The notes beneath the pieces are model-generated. The model did not search any database, was not told the origin of the DNA, and worked only from the letters and a program-made list of their open reading frames with translations. DNA of 47,976 nt from Mesorhizobium sp. (lineage in GTDB: Bacteria; Pseudomonadota; Alphaproteobacteria; Rhizobiales; Rhizobiaceae). Below, piece after piece: positions 41,233 through 47,976 of this stretch. The stretch lies in NCBI RefSeq assembly GCF_004962245.1, contig NZ_SUHQ01000040.1, forward strand, positions 1 through 47,976, read 5' to 3'. Every line of letters starts with the position of its first letter. Position 1 is the stretch's first letter. A program made the translations under genes and the position numbers.

Positions 41233-41643
41233 GGCTTTTGCCTTTCCATTGTTCTTGCTGTGTCGGGGTTGCGGCGGCGGTTCCCACGGAAGCCGCCTGC
41301 CTGCTGGGGCCGGGGTGGTCCCGGCTCGTGCGATCAACGTGCTTGAGCTGGGAGGGGTTCCGGGCTTTTCCCCGGGCAAGGACGGAAATTTCGCGGCGCC
41401 GGCCAAGGCTGAAACAAAAGCGCGCCGCAGCGACATCCAAACGAAACATATGTGATGCAAAAGTCACATCGACCGAAATGTCGACGAACTGCATGGAAAG
41501 ACCCCGAATCAGCCGCATTGCGGCCACGAACCAAGGCATTTTCGACCAGATATTAACATCGTGTTCACCGACTATTCACGCCTCGACGCTATGATCCTCG
41601 CAATTCGGAAGGGACATCCGAAATCGGGACAGGGACAGGTAAA
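41233..41643. other. 411-base gap between the YciF-like gene and a tiny ORF
   Basis: Holds the YciF promoter (41336-41361) and C/G-rich stretches such as the CCCGG-rich segment at about 41365-41385. From about 41440 it is AT-richer; this part may be the promoter of the tiny ORF at 41644. Nothing else coding is supported. Confidence 0.5.
41336..41361 (-). promoter_or_regulatory. EcfG-type general-stress promoter of the YciF-like gene
   Basis: On the minus strand GGAAC (41361-41357), 17 bases, CGTT (41339-41336). Same consensus and same spacing as the ligD promoter. The -10 is about 104 bases before the ATG at 41232. Confidence 0.7.
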
Positions 41644-41790
41644 ATGCACTTCTGGAATCACATCGCCGGCTATGCTGCCGCCATCCGCGAATTCGTCGCG
41701 CCGACCTACCGGCCGGAGCGCTATTACATGCGCGGCCCCGGGCCTGCTTGCGCCCGCCGCGGCAACACGCTCGGTATCAGCGCACACTGA
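41644..41790 (+). CDS. Possible 48-residue protein
   Basis: MHFWNHIAGYAAAIREFVAP begins it, then TYRPERYYMRGPG and a basic tail ending GISAH. ACAGGT lies a few bases upstream. The first 20 residues make an amphipathic helix. Its stop TGA overlaps the ATG of a second tiny ORF (TGATG). No family is recognised; the coding call rests on position, ribosome site and overlap. Confidence 0.35.
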   Translation: MHFWNHIAGYAAAIREFVAPTYRPERYYMRGPGPACARRGNTLGISAH

Positions 41791-41918
41791 TGACGACCAT
41801 GGAAAGCCGTCACGACAGCCGGATCTGCAGGCCGGCCGCCGATCACCGTGCGACCACCTATCGTACCGAGCGTCCTGCGCTGGACGACCGGCGGCGTGCG
41901 ACAACGTCAGGGCTTTGA
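41790..41918 (+). CDS. Possible 42-residue Arg-rich protein
   Basis: Starts MTTMESRHDSRICRP, is Arg-rich and ends RRRATTSGL. Its ATG overlaps the stop of the previous tiny ORF, as in translational coupling. A stem-loop follows at 41937-41954. Composition is that of many chance high-GC ORFs, so confidence is low. Confidence 0.2.
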   Translation: MTTMESRHDSRICRPAADHRATTYRTERPALDDRRRATTSGL

Positions 41919-41936
41919 TCTAGCCGCCAACCGGCT

Positions 41937-41954
41937 TGGTGTCTTTTGACACCA
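41937..41954 (+). terminator. Small stem-loop after the tiny ORFs
   Basis: TGGTGTC (41937-41943), TTTT loop, GACACCA (41948-41954): perfect 7-bp stem. No T-run follows. It may end transcription of the tiny ORFs. Confidence 0.4.
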
Positions 41955-42084
41955 GGCAGCCTGGACTTGCGTGACCACCCAACCGAACCATCCTCCAGAA
42001 CCCTTCGATACAAGCCATCCGTTGAAGGCGCGGCTGATTGGCTAGCCGCCGAGCCCTACCTTTGTAGCCTGGTAGAATCGTCCG

Positions 42085-42468
42085 CTACCGCGACTGGCTG
42101 GAACCTTCCGACCCGCACGGCTCCAGCACGATCGTGTCGCCGGGTGCCTTGCCCAGTTCGCGACAACCCTGAACCGTGCATAGCGTCCAACCTTCACCCG
42201 TCGCGCCGGAGGCCGCGAGCATGAGGCGCCGCTGCAGAGCAACATTGGGCGCATAGACCCACCAACCGTTTCTCAGCACCGAGCCTTCCGGTGGCTCCAT
42301 GCCGGCGCCTGAACCCTTGATCCGCGCCTCAACGATTTGCAAACCGGAAGGCGTCACCTTCCAGTCTTCCTGCCAATGCGTCTTTTCCACCGAATGTATC
42401 CAGGAAAGTGTGAAAGCGGTGACGGCAAGCGTCACCGTCTTGCCGGCGGCCAGGATACAAAGGCTCAT
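42085..42468 (-). CDS. DUF1850 protein of the TAXI-TRAP operon
   Basis: 127 residues from the ATG at 42468, overlapping the TRAP permease stop (ATGA); the longer open frame reaching 43887 is a shadow of the permease. The DUF1850 pattern is FTLSWIHSVEKTHWQEDWKVTPSGLQIVEARIKGSGAGMEPPEG, then LRNGWWVY. A hydrophobic N-terminus (8-24) may act as export signal or anchor. DUF1850 genes commonly follow fused TRAP permeases of the TAXI type; the role is unknown, perhaps an accessory of the transporter. Confidence 0.88.
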   Translation of the reverse strand: MSLCILAAGKTVTLAVTAFTLSWIHSVEKTHWQEDWKVTPSGLQIVEARIKGSGAGMEPPEGSVLRNGWWVYAPNVALQRRLMLAASGATGEGWTLCTVQGCRELGKAPGDTIVLEPCGSEGSSQSR

Positions 42469-44573
42469 GCTGTCCCGGTGGCGGACGCCTGCCTCGCGCG
42501 CCAGCAGTGCCAGCCGATCCAGACAAGCGAGAGCGCCCAGCCGACCTCGTCGGTGAGCGGCAGCGCGGCAACCAGCAGCGCACCGGCAGCGAAGGCGACG
42601 AGACGTTCCCACAAGGCCATGCGCCGGGCGAGGAACCCGACAGCGGCCGCGCCCCACAGGACGATGCCCATGCAAGCCTTCGCGACGATATAGGCGACCT
42701 CGACGGGATAGCCGAACTGGGCGGCGATCGGACCGGCGTCCTGCAGCATCAGCGCCGGGGTGTAGACCGCCATGAACGGCACGACGAAGCCGGCGACGGC
42801 AAGTTTGGTGGCCTGGATGCCGATCTTGAGGCCGCTTTCCTTGGCCATCGGCGCGGCGGCGAAAGCGGCCAGCGCCACCGGAGGCGTGAGGTCGGCCATG
42901 ATGCCGAAATAGAAGACGAACATGTGGCTGACCACGAGCGGCACGCCGAGCGACAGCAGTGCTGGCCCGGCCAATGACGAGGTGATGATGTAATTGGGGA
43001 TGGTTGGTATGCCCATGCCAAGCACCAGGCAGGTGAGCATGGTCAGCAGCAGCGACAGGAACAGATTGTCCTCGCCGATAGAAATAATCCAGCCGATGAA
43101 GGTAGAAGCGATACCGGTGAGCGTCAGCGTGCCGATGACGATGCCGACAATGGCGCAGGCGATGCCGACCGGCAGTGCGTTCTTTGCTCCCTCGGCCAGC
43201 GAATCTATGCATATCTGCAGCGTCTCGCGGCCGCCCTTGAAGGTGACACAGGCGACGATTAGCCCGGCGATCACAAGGCTGAGGATGTTGACGCCGAACT
43301 TCATGAAAGAGGCGGCGGCAAGTCCCAGCGCCAGCCAGAAGACGATGCGGAAGGCAAGCGGTCCGATCAACGCCGCAAGCGGCGTGCCGAGAATGAGCAC
43401 GATGGTCAGCGCCAGGCCCATGGTGCCGGCGAAGATCGGCGTATAGCCGGCAAACAGCAGATAGATGAGCGCCGCCAGCGGGAGCACCAGCGGCCAATGT
43501 CTTCTCACCGCGTCCCACGGATTGGGCAGGTCGGCCTTGGCCATGCCCTGCAGGCCGGCCTTGCCGGCTTCCAAGTACACCTGCCAGAAGCAGGCGCCGA
43601 AATAGAGCAGTGCCGGGATGATCGCCGCCTTGACCACCTCGGCATAGGGGATGTTCAGCGTCTCGGCCATGATGAAGGCGACCGCGCCCATCACCGGCGG
43701 CATGATCTGGCCACCCATCGACGAGGTCGCCTCGACGGCGCCGGCGAAAGCCGAACGGAAGCCGAAGCGCTTCATCAGCGGGATGGTGAATTGGCCGCTG
43801 GCCACCACATTGGCGACGCCGGAGCCGGAAATGGTGCCCATCAGCGCCGAGGACAGAACGCAGACCTGGGCCGGGCCGCCGCGCCATGTACCGACCAGGC
43901 CAAGGGCGAAATCGTTGAACAGCGCGATCATGCCGGCGCGTTCGAGAAAGGCGGCGAAGACGACGAAGATGAAGATGTAGGCGGCCGAGACGTAGACCGG
44001 CGTGCCGTATATGCCTTCGGTGCCAAAGGCGAAGGTGTCGACGAGCTGGGCGAAATCATAGCCGCGATGGATAAAGGGCGGCGGCAGATGATTGCCGGCG
44101 AAAGCGTAGGCGAGAAAGATCAAGGCGATCAGGGCAAGCGGCAATCCCATCAGCCGGCGCGCAGCCTCGAAAACCAGCACGATCAGCACCGCGCCGATGA
44201 TCAGGTCCGGCGTGGTGAGGAAGCCGGAGCGGCGGATGAGATCGGCATAGAACACCCAGTTGTAGAGGCCGGTGGCGAAGCCGAGCACGCCGAGCACCCA
44301 GAATGCTGCTTTTGCCGGGACGCTTGTGGCGCGCAGATTGGCGATCAGGGCAAAGCCGAGCAGCAGCAGGAACCCGACATGCATGGCGCGCACCACCTGG
44401 CTCGGCAGGCTGCCATAGGCGGCGATGTAGATCTGGAAGATGGAAAAGGCGATGGCGATGAGAAAGGCGGCCTTGCCGGCGATGCCGTCGCCGAAACCCG
44501 GCGGCAGTCCCTCGACCGGGGCTTCGGCGGCAAGGACACGGGTCGATGAGGTTTCGGAATGAGCGTCGGTCAT
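42465..44573 (-). CDS. TRAP transporter fused permease (4TM/12TM, TAXI type)
   Basis: 702 residues from the ATG at 44573, with AGGAG upstream; the frame opens to 44726. The first 160 or so residues hold four helices that stand for the small DctQ subunit, the rest is DctM-like with about 12 helices. Typical pieces: GTISGSGVANVVASGQFTIPLMKRFGF, SSMGGQIMPPVMGAVAFIMAETL and LGMGIPTIPNYIITSSLAGPAL. It takes up organic acids using an ion gradient, fed by the TAXI binding protein encoded upstream. Substrate unknown. Confidence 0.95.
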   Translation of the reverse strand: MTDAHSETSSTRVLAAEAPVEGLPPGFGDGIAGKAAFLIAIAFSIFQIYIAAYGSLPSQVVRAMHVGFLLLLGFALIANLRATSVPAKAAFWVLGVLGFATGLYNWVFYADLIRRSGFLTTPDLIIGAVLIVLVFEAARRLMGLPLALIALIFLAYAFAGNHLPPPFIHRGYDFAQLVDTFAFGTEGIYGTPVYVSAAYIFIFVVFAAFLERAGMIALFNDFALGLVGTWRGGPAQVCVLSSALMGTISGSGVANVVASGQFTIPLMKRFGFRSAFAGAVEATSSMGGQIMPPVMGAVAFIMAETLNIPYAEVVKAAIIPALLYFGACFWQVYLEAGKAGLQGMAKADLPNPWDAVRRHWPLVLPLAALIYLLFAGYTPIFAGTMGLALTIVLILGTPLAALIGPLAFRIVFWLALGLAAASFMKFGVNILSLVIAGLIVACVTFKGGRETLQICIDSLAEGAKNALPVGIACAIVGIVIGTLTLTGIASTFIGWIISIGEDNLFLSLLLTMLTCLVLGMGIPTIPNYIITSSLAGPALLSLGVPLVVSHMFVFYFGIMADLTPPVALAAFAAAPMAKESGLKIGIQATKLAVAGFVVPFMAVYTPALMLQDAGPIAAQFGYPVEVAYIVAKACMGIVLWGAAAVGFLARRMALWERLVAFAAGALLVAALPLTDEVGWALSLVWIGWHCWRARQASATGTA

Positions 44574-44590
44574 TGGCGGGCTCCTGGCTG

Positions 44591-44782
44591 GGGCGGTTCC
44601 CTTCCCCTCGAGGGGGGGTGTACTGCCGCCGAAGGCGGATGGACGGGTGGGGTCGTTGCGGCAGTGCGCGGCTTCAACCGACGCCACTTGCCTCGACCGT
44701 TGATCCAGAAAGCTGGAGCGCGTCACCGAGGACTCCTCCCGGCCCTGCGGGCCACCCTCCCCTCAAGGAGGAGGGGGACGGC
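44591..44782. repeat. C/G-rich palindromic repeat between TAXI and TRAP genes
   Basis: CCCTTCCCCTCGAGGGGG at the left, the GCCGCCGAAGGCGG palindrome next, and CCTCCCGGCCCTGCGGGCC plus CTCCCCTCAAGGAGGAGGG at the right. A composite of extragenic palindromes common in Mesorhizobium. It may weaken transcription of the permease relative to the binding protein. Confidence 0.55.
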
Positions 44783-45742
44783 TTACTTGATGAGCCCCTT
44801 CTCCTTGTAGTACCGCTCCGCGCCGGGATGCAGCGGCACCGGCATGCCGTCGAGTGCCTTGGCCAGATCGATCGCCTTGGCGGCGGCGTGAGCGGCGGCG
44901 AGCTGGTCGAGATTTTCGAACAGCAGCTTGGTCATCTGATAGGCGGTCTCGTCGGAGACATCGGCGTGGGTGATGAGGAAATTGCCGACGGCGGCTGTCG
45001 CGACATCTTCGGTCTGGCCCTCATAGGTGCCCTTGGGAATGACCACCGAAAGATAGGGCGAGCCGATCTTGGCGACATCCTGCGCCGGGACGGCGACGAC
45101 GTTGATCGGCACCGACGTGGCGAGGTCGCGGATCGAGGCGACGCCGAGGCCGGCCGATTGCAGCGTGGCGTCGAGCTGGCGGTTCTTGATCAACTCGACC
45201 GATTCGGCGAAGGGCAGATATTCGACCCGTCCGAGATCCTCGTATTTCAGCCCGGCGGCGGCGAAGATGGCGCGGGCGTTGAGCTCAGTGCCGGAGGCTG
45301 GCGCCCCGACCGACAGGCTCTTGCCTTTGAGGTCGGCGAGCGTCGTGATGCCGGACTCCTTGCTGGCGACGATCTGAATGTAGTTGGGATAGATGGCTGC
45401 AATGCCGCGCAGCTTGTCGAGCTTGCCTGGGTATCCGGCTTCGGTATTGCCCTCGGCGGCCAGTTTGACGGCATCGCCAAGCGCGAAGGCGATCTCGCCC
45501 TTGCCTTGCTGCAACAGGTTGAGGTTTTCGACCGAAGCCTTCGTCGCCTGCACCTGGGTGCGGGCGCCTTCGATGCCCTTGCCGTAAAGCTCCGACAGCG
45601 CAACGCCGAGCGGGTAATAGACGCCTGAGGTGCCGCCGGTCAGCACGTTGATGAATTCCTGCGCCTTGGCCGACACCGCGCCAAGGCCAAGCGACAGCGC
45701 CAGCGCGCCGGCAGCAACAGACTTCGTTCTGAAATTGAGCAT
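44783..45742 (-). CDS. TAXI-family TRAP solute-binding protein
   Basis: 319 residues from the ATG at 45742, with GGGAGGAAA upstream; the frame opens to 45859. Signal peptide 1-26 ending AKA. The mature start QEFINVLTGGTSGVYYPLGVALSELYG is the TAXI hallmark (G-T-x-G-x-Y-Y), and SVGAPASGTELNARAIFAAAGL is the second family block. It binds the solute in the periplasm and delivers it to the fused permease. Ends with the usual AERYYKEKGLIK. Confidence 0.95.
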   Translation of the reverse strand: MLNFRTKSVAAGALALSLGLGAVSAKAQEFINVLTGGTSGVYYPLGVALSELYGKGIEGARTQVQATKASVENLNLLQQGKGEIAFALGDAVKLAAEGNTEAGYPGKLDKLRGIAAIYPNYIQIVASKESGITTLADLKGKSLSVGAPASGTELNARAIFAAAGLKYEDLGRVEYLPFAESVELIKNRQLDATLQSAGLGVASIRDLATSVPINVVAVPAQDVAKIGSPYLSVVIPKGTYEGQTEDVATAAVGNFLITHADVSDETAYQMTKLLFENLDQLAAAHAAAKAIDLAKALDGMPVPLHPGAERYYKEKGLIK

Positions 45743-45986
45743 GTGATTTCCTCCCTGAAATATTTGCCACCGCACGACCCGAGGCGAGTTTAGACAGCGG
45801 GCGGGAAATGCCAACCCGCTATTGCACTCCTTAGACGAACGGTTGAGTGCCGCCGCCAAACATCAACGCTTGCGCAAGATCGCTGCGCAGCCGAAAGATT
45901 TTTCCGGCGCCTGTCGAAATCGGGCGAGGCCGCGCGACATACGTCCGGCTCGCAACGATGCGGCCTTCGAAACATGGGAGAAGACC

Positions 45987-46340
45987 ATGCGATACATGCT
46001 TTTGATCTACGGAAACGAGGCCGGGATGGCGGCAGCGCCGACGGACGCGGTGACCCAGATGTCGAGCGCCTATGTCAGCTATACGGAAGCGTTGAAGAAA
46101 TCCGGCGCCTGGCTCGCCGGCGACCGGTTGAAGCCGACGCAATCCGCCACCTCGGTGCGGATGGCCGACGGCAAGACCAACGTGCTCGACGGCCCTTATG
46201 CCGACACCAAGGAACAGCTTGCCGGTTTCTACATAATCGAGGCGGAGGACGTCGACGCGGCGATTGCCTGGGCAGCGCGCTGCCCAGGCGCCAGCACCGG
46301 CACGGTCGAGGTGCGGCCGATCTGGGAATTGACCATGTGA
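45987..46340 (+). CDS. YCII/DGPF-type protein, partner of an ECF sigma factor
   Basis: 117 residues from the ATG at 45987, with GGGAGAAG upstream; the frame opens to 45822. It starts MRYMLLIYGNEAGMAA and has the box VLDGPYADTKEQLAGFYIIEAEDVDAAIAWAARCPGA, where DGPY replaces the usual DGPF. Small YCII-fold dimer, function unknown. These proteins are typically encoded directly before ECF42-like sigma factors, as here; the next start overlaps its stop. Confidence 0.9.
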   Translation: MRYMLLIYGNEAGMAAAPTDAVTQMSSAYVSYTEALKKSGAWLAGDRLKPTQSATSVRMADGKTNVLDGPYADTKEQLAGFYIIEAEDVDAAIAWAARCPGASTGTVEVRPIWELTM

Positions 46341-47590
46341 GGGGGCAACAGCCCGACACCGTGCGGGCGGCGGCGGAGACCGCCGCCCGCCAGAGTTACG
46401 GCAAGCTGGTCGCCTATCTTGTCGCGCGCATGCGCGACGTGACCGGCGCCGAGGACGCGCTGGCCGACGCCTTTGCGGCGGCGCTGGAGCGCTGGCCGCA
46501 GACCGGCGTGCCCGGGAAGCCGGAAGCCTGGCTGCTTGCGGTGGCGCGCAGGCGCCGCGTCGACGCGGTCAGACGGCAGCTGACAAGCGAGGCGAGCCGC
46601 GACCATCTCAGGCTGATCGCCGAGGAGATGGCGGTCCGCATGGCCGATGAAGACCTGCCCGACGAGCGGCTGCGGCTGATGTTTGCCTGTGCCCATCCGG
46701 CGATCGAGGCCGGCGTGCGCGCGCCGCTGATCCTGCAGACCATTTTAGGCTTCGACGCGGCAACGATCGCCTCTGCCTTTCTTGTCTCGCCGGCCACGAT
46801 GAGCCAGCGGCTGGTACGCGCCAAGACCCGCATCCGCGAGGCCGGCATTCCATTACGCGTGCCGGAACGGACCGAACTCGGCGAGCGGCTGGATGCGGTG
46901 CTGGAAGCGATCTACGCCGCGTTTGCCGAAGGCTGGTCCGATCCGGCCGGCACCGAGACCCGGCGCCGCAATCTTGCGACCGAAGGCATCTGGCTCGGCC
47001 GGCTGGTGGCCTCGCTGATGCCGGATGAGCCGGAAGCGCTTGGCCTGCTGGCCCTGATGCTGTTTGCCGAGGCGCGGCGGGCGGCACGGCGCAACGCCGC
47101 CGGAGACTATGTGCCATTGGCCGAGCAGGAGCTTGCACTGTGGGACGGCGCCTTGATCGACGAAGCGGAGACGCTGCTGAGGCGCGCCGCGGCCAAGGGT
47201 GTTGTCGGCCGCTACCAGCTCGAGGCAGCCGTGCAATCCGCCCACACGGCGCGGAGGCTGACTGGTCGGACCGACTGGGTCGCGATCAGACATCTCTACG
47301 ACGCGCTGTCGGTGATTGCCGGCTCGCCGGTGGTATCGATCAACCGCGCGGTGGCCATTGCCGAGGCCGAGGGTGCCGCGGCGGGATTGAGCGCGCTTGA
47401 TCAGCTTGGCGACGACAAGCGGCTTGCCGACTACCAACCCTATTGGGCGGCGCGCGCCGGCCTCTTGGGCAGGCTCGGCAAGACTCTGGAAGCGGCCGCG
47501 GCCTATGACCGCGCGATCGGCCTGGAACGCGACCCGGCCGTGCGGCGGTTCCTGCAGGAACGACGGGCGGGGCTCACAGCCGAAGGTTGA
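46337..47590 (+). CDS. ECF sigma factor with long C-terminal extension (ECF42-like)
   Basis: 417 residues with a GTG at 46337 that overlaps the YCII stop. Sigma region 2 is TAARQSYGKLVAYLVARMRDVTGAEDALADAFAAALERWPQTGVPGKPEAWLLAVARRRRVD; region 4 is LILQTILGFDAATIASAFLVSPATMSQRLVRAKTRIREAG. The last 230 residues are the TPR-like DUF6596-type extension (DAVLEAIYAAFAEGW, LLRRAAAKGVVGRYQLEAAVQSAH, SPVVSINRAVAIAEAEG), as in ECF42. There is no anti-sigma gene; in this group the extension and the YCII partner are thought to take its place. Target genes may include its own operon. Confidence 0.93.
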   Translation: MRGQQPDTVRAAAETAARQSYGKLVAYLVARMRDVTGAEDALADAFAAALERWPQTGVPGKPEAWLLAVARRRRVDAVRRQLTSEASRDHLRLIAEEMAVRMADEDLPDERLRLMFACAHPAIEAGVRAPLILQTILGFDAATIASAFLVSPATMSQRLVRAKTRIREAGIPLRVPERTELGERLDAVLEAIYAAFAEGWSDPAGTETRRRNLATEGIWLGRLVASLMPDEPEALGLLALMLFAEARRAARRNAAGDYVPLAEQELALWDGALIDEAETLLRRAAAKGVVGRYQLEAAVQSAHTARRLTGRTDWVAIRHLYDALSVIAGSPVVSINRAVAIAEAEGAAAGLSALDQLGDDKRLADYQPYWAARAGLLGRLGKTLEAAAAYDRAIGLERDPAVRRFLQERRAGLTAEG

Positions 47591-47614
47591 GGCTCGGCAA
47601 AGGCCGCGGTTCAG

Positions 47615-47658
47615 GCATGATCCTTTCCGAAGACCGGTTCCCACTTTTAGGATCATGC
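47615..47658. repeat. RIME-like dispersed repeat
   Basis: GCATGATCC (47615-47623) and GGATCATGC (47650-47658) are terminal inverted repeats enclosing TTTCCGAAGACCGGTTCCC. From memory this is a high-copy rhizobial intergenic repeat; identity is established only by this recall. Confidence 0.6.
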
Positions 47659-47674
47659 TCTAAGGCTGGGCGTT

Positions 47675-47849
47675 GGCGCCGCCCCTCATTGCCCTGCCGG
47701 GCATTTCTCCCCGTTAACGGGGAGAAAGAGGCCCACCGGGGCCATGGCGTTCTTTCTGCAACGCTGGTGATTGGCGAAATCGTCGATGAGAGCGCCCCTC
47801 GCCCCGTTTACGGGAAGAGGATGCCGGCAGGCAGGTGAGGGGCGGCGCC
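47675..47849. repeat. MITE-like palindromic element, about 175 bp
   Basis: Outer arms GGCGCCGCCCCTCA (from 47675) and TGAGGGGCGGCGCC (to 47849) are inverted, with a second pair around TGCCGG/CCGGCA. Inside are TTTCTCCCC-GTTAAC-GGGGAGAAA (about 47704-47727) and CGCCCCGTTTACGGG. No transposase. It resembles composite extragenic elements of Mesorhizobium. Confidence 0.55.
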
Positions 47850-47976
47850 GACTTCGACAATTAGCGGTCGATACCGGAAGCGTAGGAACCCGCAACCGCA
47901 GGCCGGCTCATCCGATAGGACCTAGAGCGTTTCAGGTTTTGACGGAAGCATATCCTGCGTTGTTGAAATAGTTGGC

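Larger units (their letters stand above)
47591..47976. other. 386-base gap filled with repeat elements
   Basis: No gene supported. Contains a RIME-like element (47615-47658), a larger palindromic element (47675-47849) and, near the end, a CCTAGAGCGTTTCAGG stretch that looks like the start of another dispersed repeat. The window ends inside it. Confidence 0.5.

Noticed and set aside
42085..43887. 600-codon minus-strand frame
   Set aside because: Only the last 127 codons are real (DUF1850); the rest is an out-of-frame shadow of the TRAP permease.

Overview
The window is about 48 kb of high-GC chromosomal DNA that looks like a member of the Rhizobiales, most probably Mesorhizobium or a close relative. 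The signs are gene content (mbfA, ligD, DUF1127, PhoX, a TAXI-type TRAP system, CHAD/CYTH), EcfG-type general-stress promoters, an Irr-type iron palindrome, and short palindromic repeats at many gene ends that I know from rhizobial genomes. This placement is inference from content; no rRNA or tRNA gene is visible to fix it.

Layout. (1) 1-2.74 kb is a foreign-looking patch: an AT-rich stand-alone reverse transcriptase on the minus strand, a hairpin-rich 266-bp divergent gap, and a small Cys-rich, probably zinc-binding protein on the plus strand. (2) 2.8-8.6 kb: lepA, a TadG-like envelope protein, a tiny membrane protein, then a secreted redox/stress group (DUF1223, MXKDX-like repeat protein, periplasmic MsrA). 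(3) 8.6-15.6 kb: a large MscS-type channel, a bd-type oxidase of the cyanide-insensitive kind (cydAB/cioAB) and a YadGH-like ABC exporter. (4) 15.7-25.97 kb: DUF2156 protein, MarR-GNAT operon, Tat-exported PhoX phosphatase, SMR-like protein, PAP2 phosphatase, a hidden 32-residue lipoprotein, a divergent SMP-30-like/HTH pair, a YiiX-like hydrolase and a CYTH-CHAD operon. (5) 26-29.75 kb: a four-gene translationally coupled CecR-YbhGFSR-like drug-efflux operon behind a palindromic operator. (6) 29.9-35.1 kb: threonine/serine dehydratase, then a two-gene intracellular subtilase plus ComEC-like metallo-beta-lactamase cassette and a small HTH-like protein. (7) 35.2-41.2 kb: mbfA under an Irr box, NIPSNAP-ABM pair, DUF1127, ArsR, and ligD and a YciF-like gene, each behind its own EcfG-type promoter. 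(8) 41.6-47.98 kb: tiny ORFs, a TAXI-TRAP transporter with DUF1850, a YCII-ECF sigma pair and repeat elements.

The strongest candidates for something not yet described are the AT-rich reverse transcriptase with its structured upstream region and zinc-protein neighbour (a plausible phage-defence locus), and the subtilase/metallo-beta-lactamase pair. Several regulatory sites can be read directly: Irr box, two EcfG promoters, a TetR operator over a near-leaderless promoter, a MarR operator and an HTH operator. A pair of related palindromic elements at 2772-2860 and 34678-34740 share a conserved flank but have different, still perfectly paired, stem arms.
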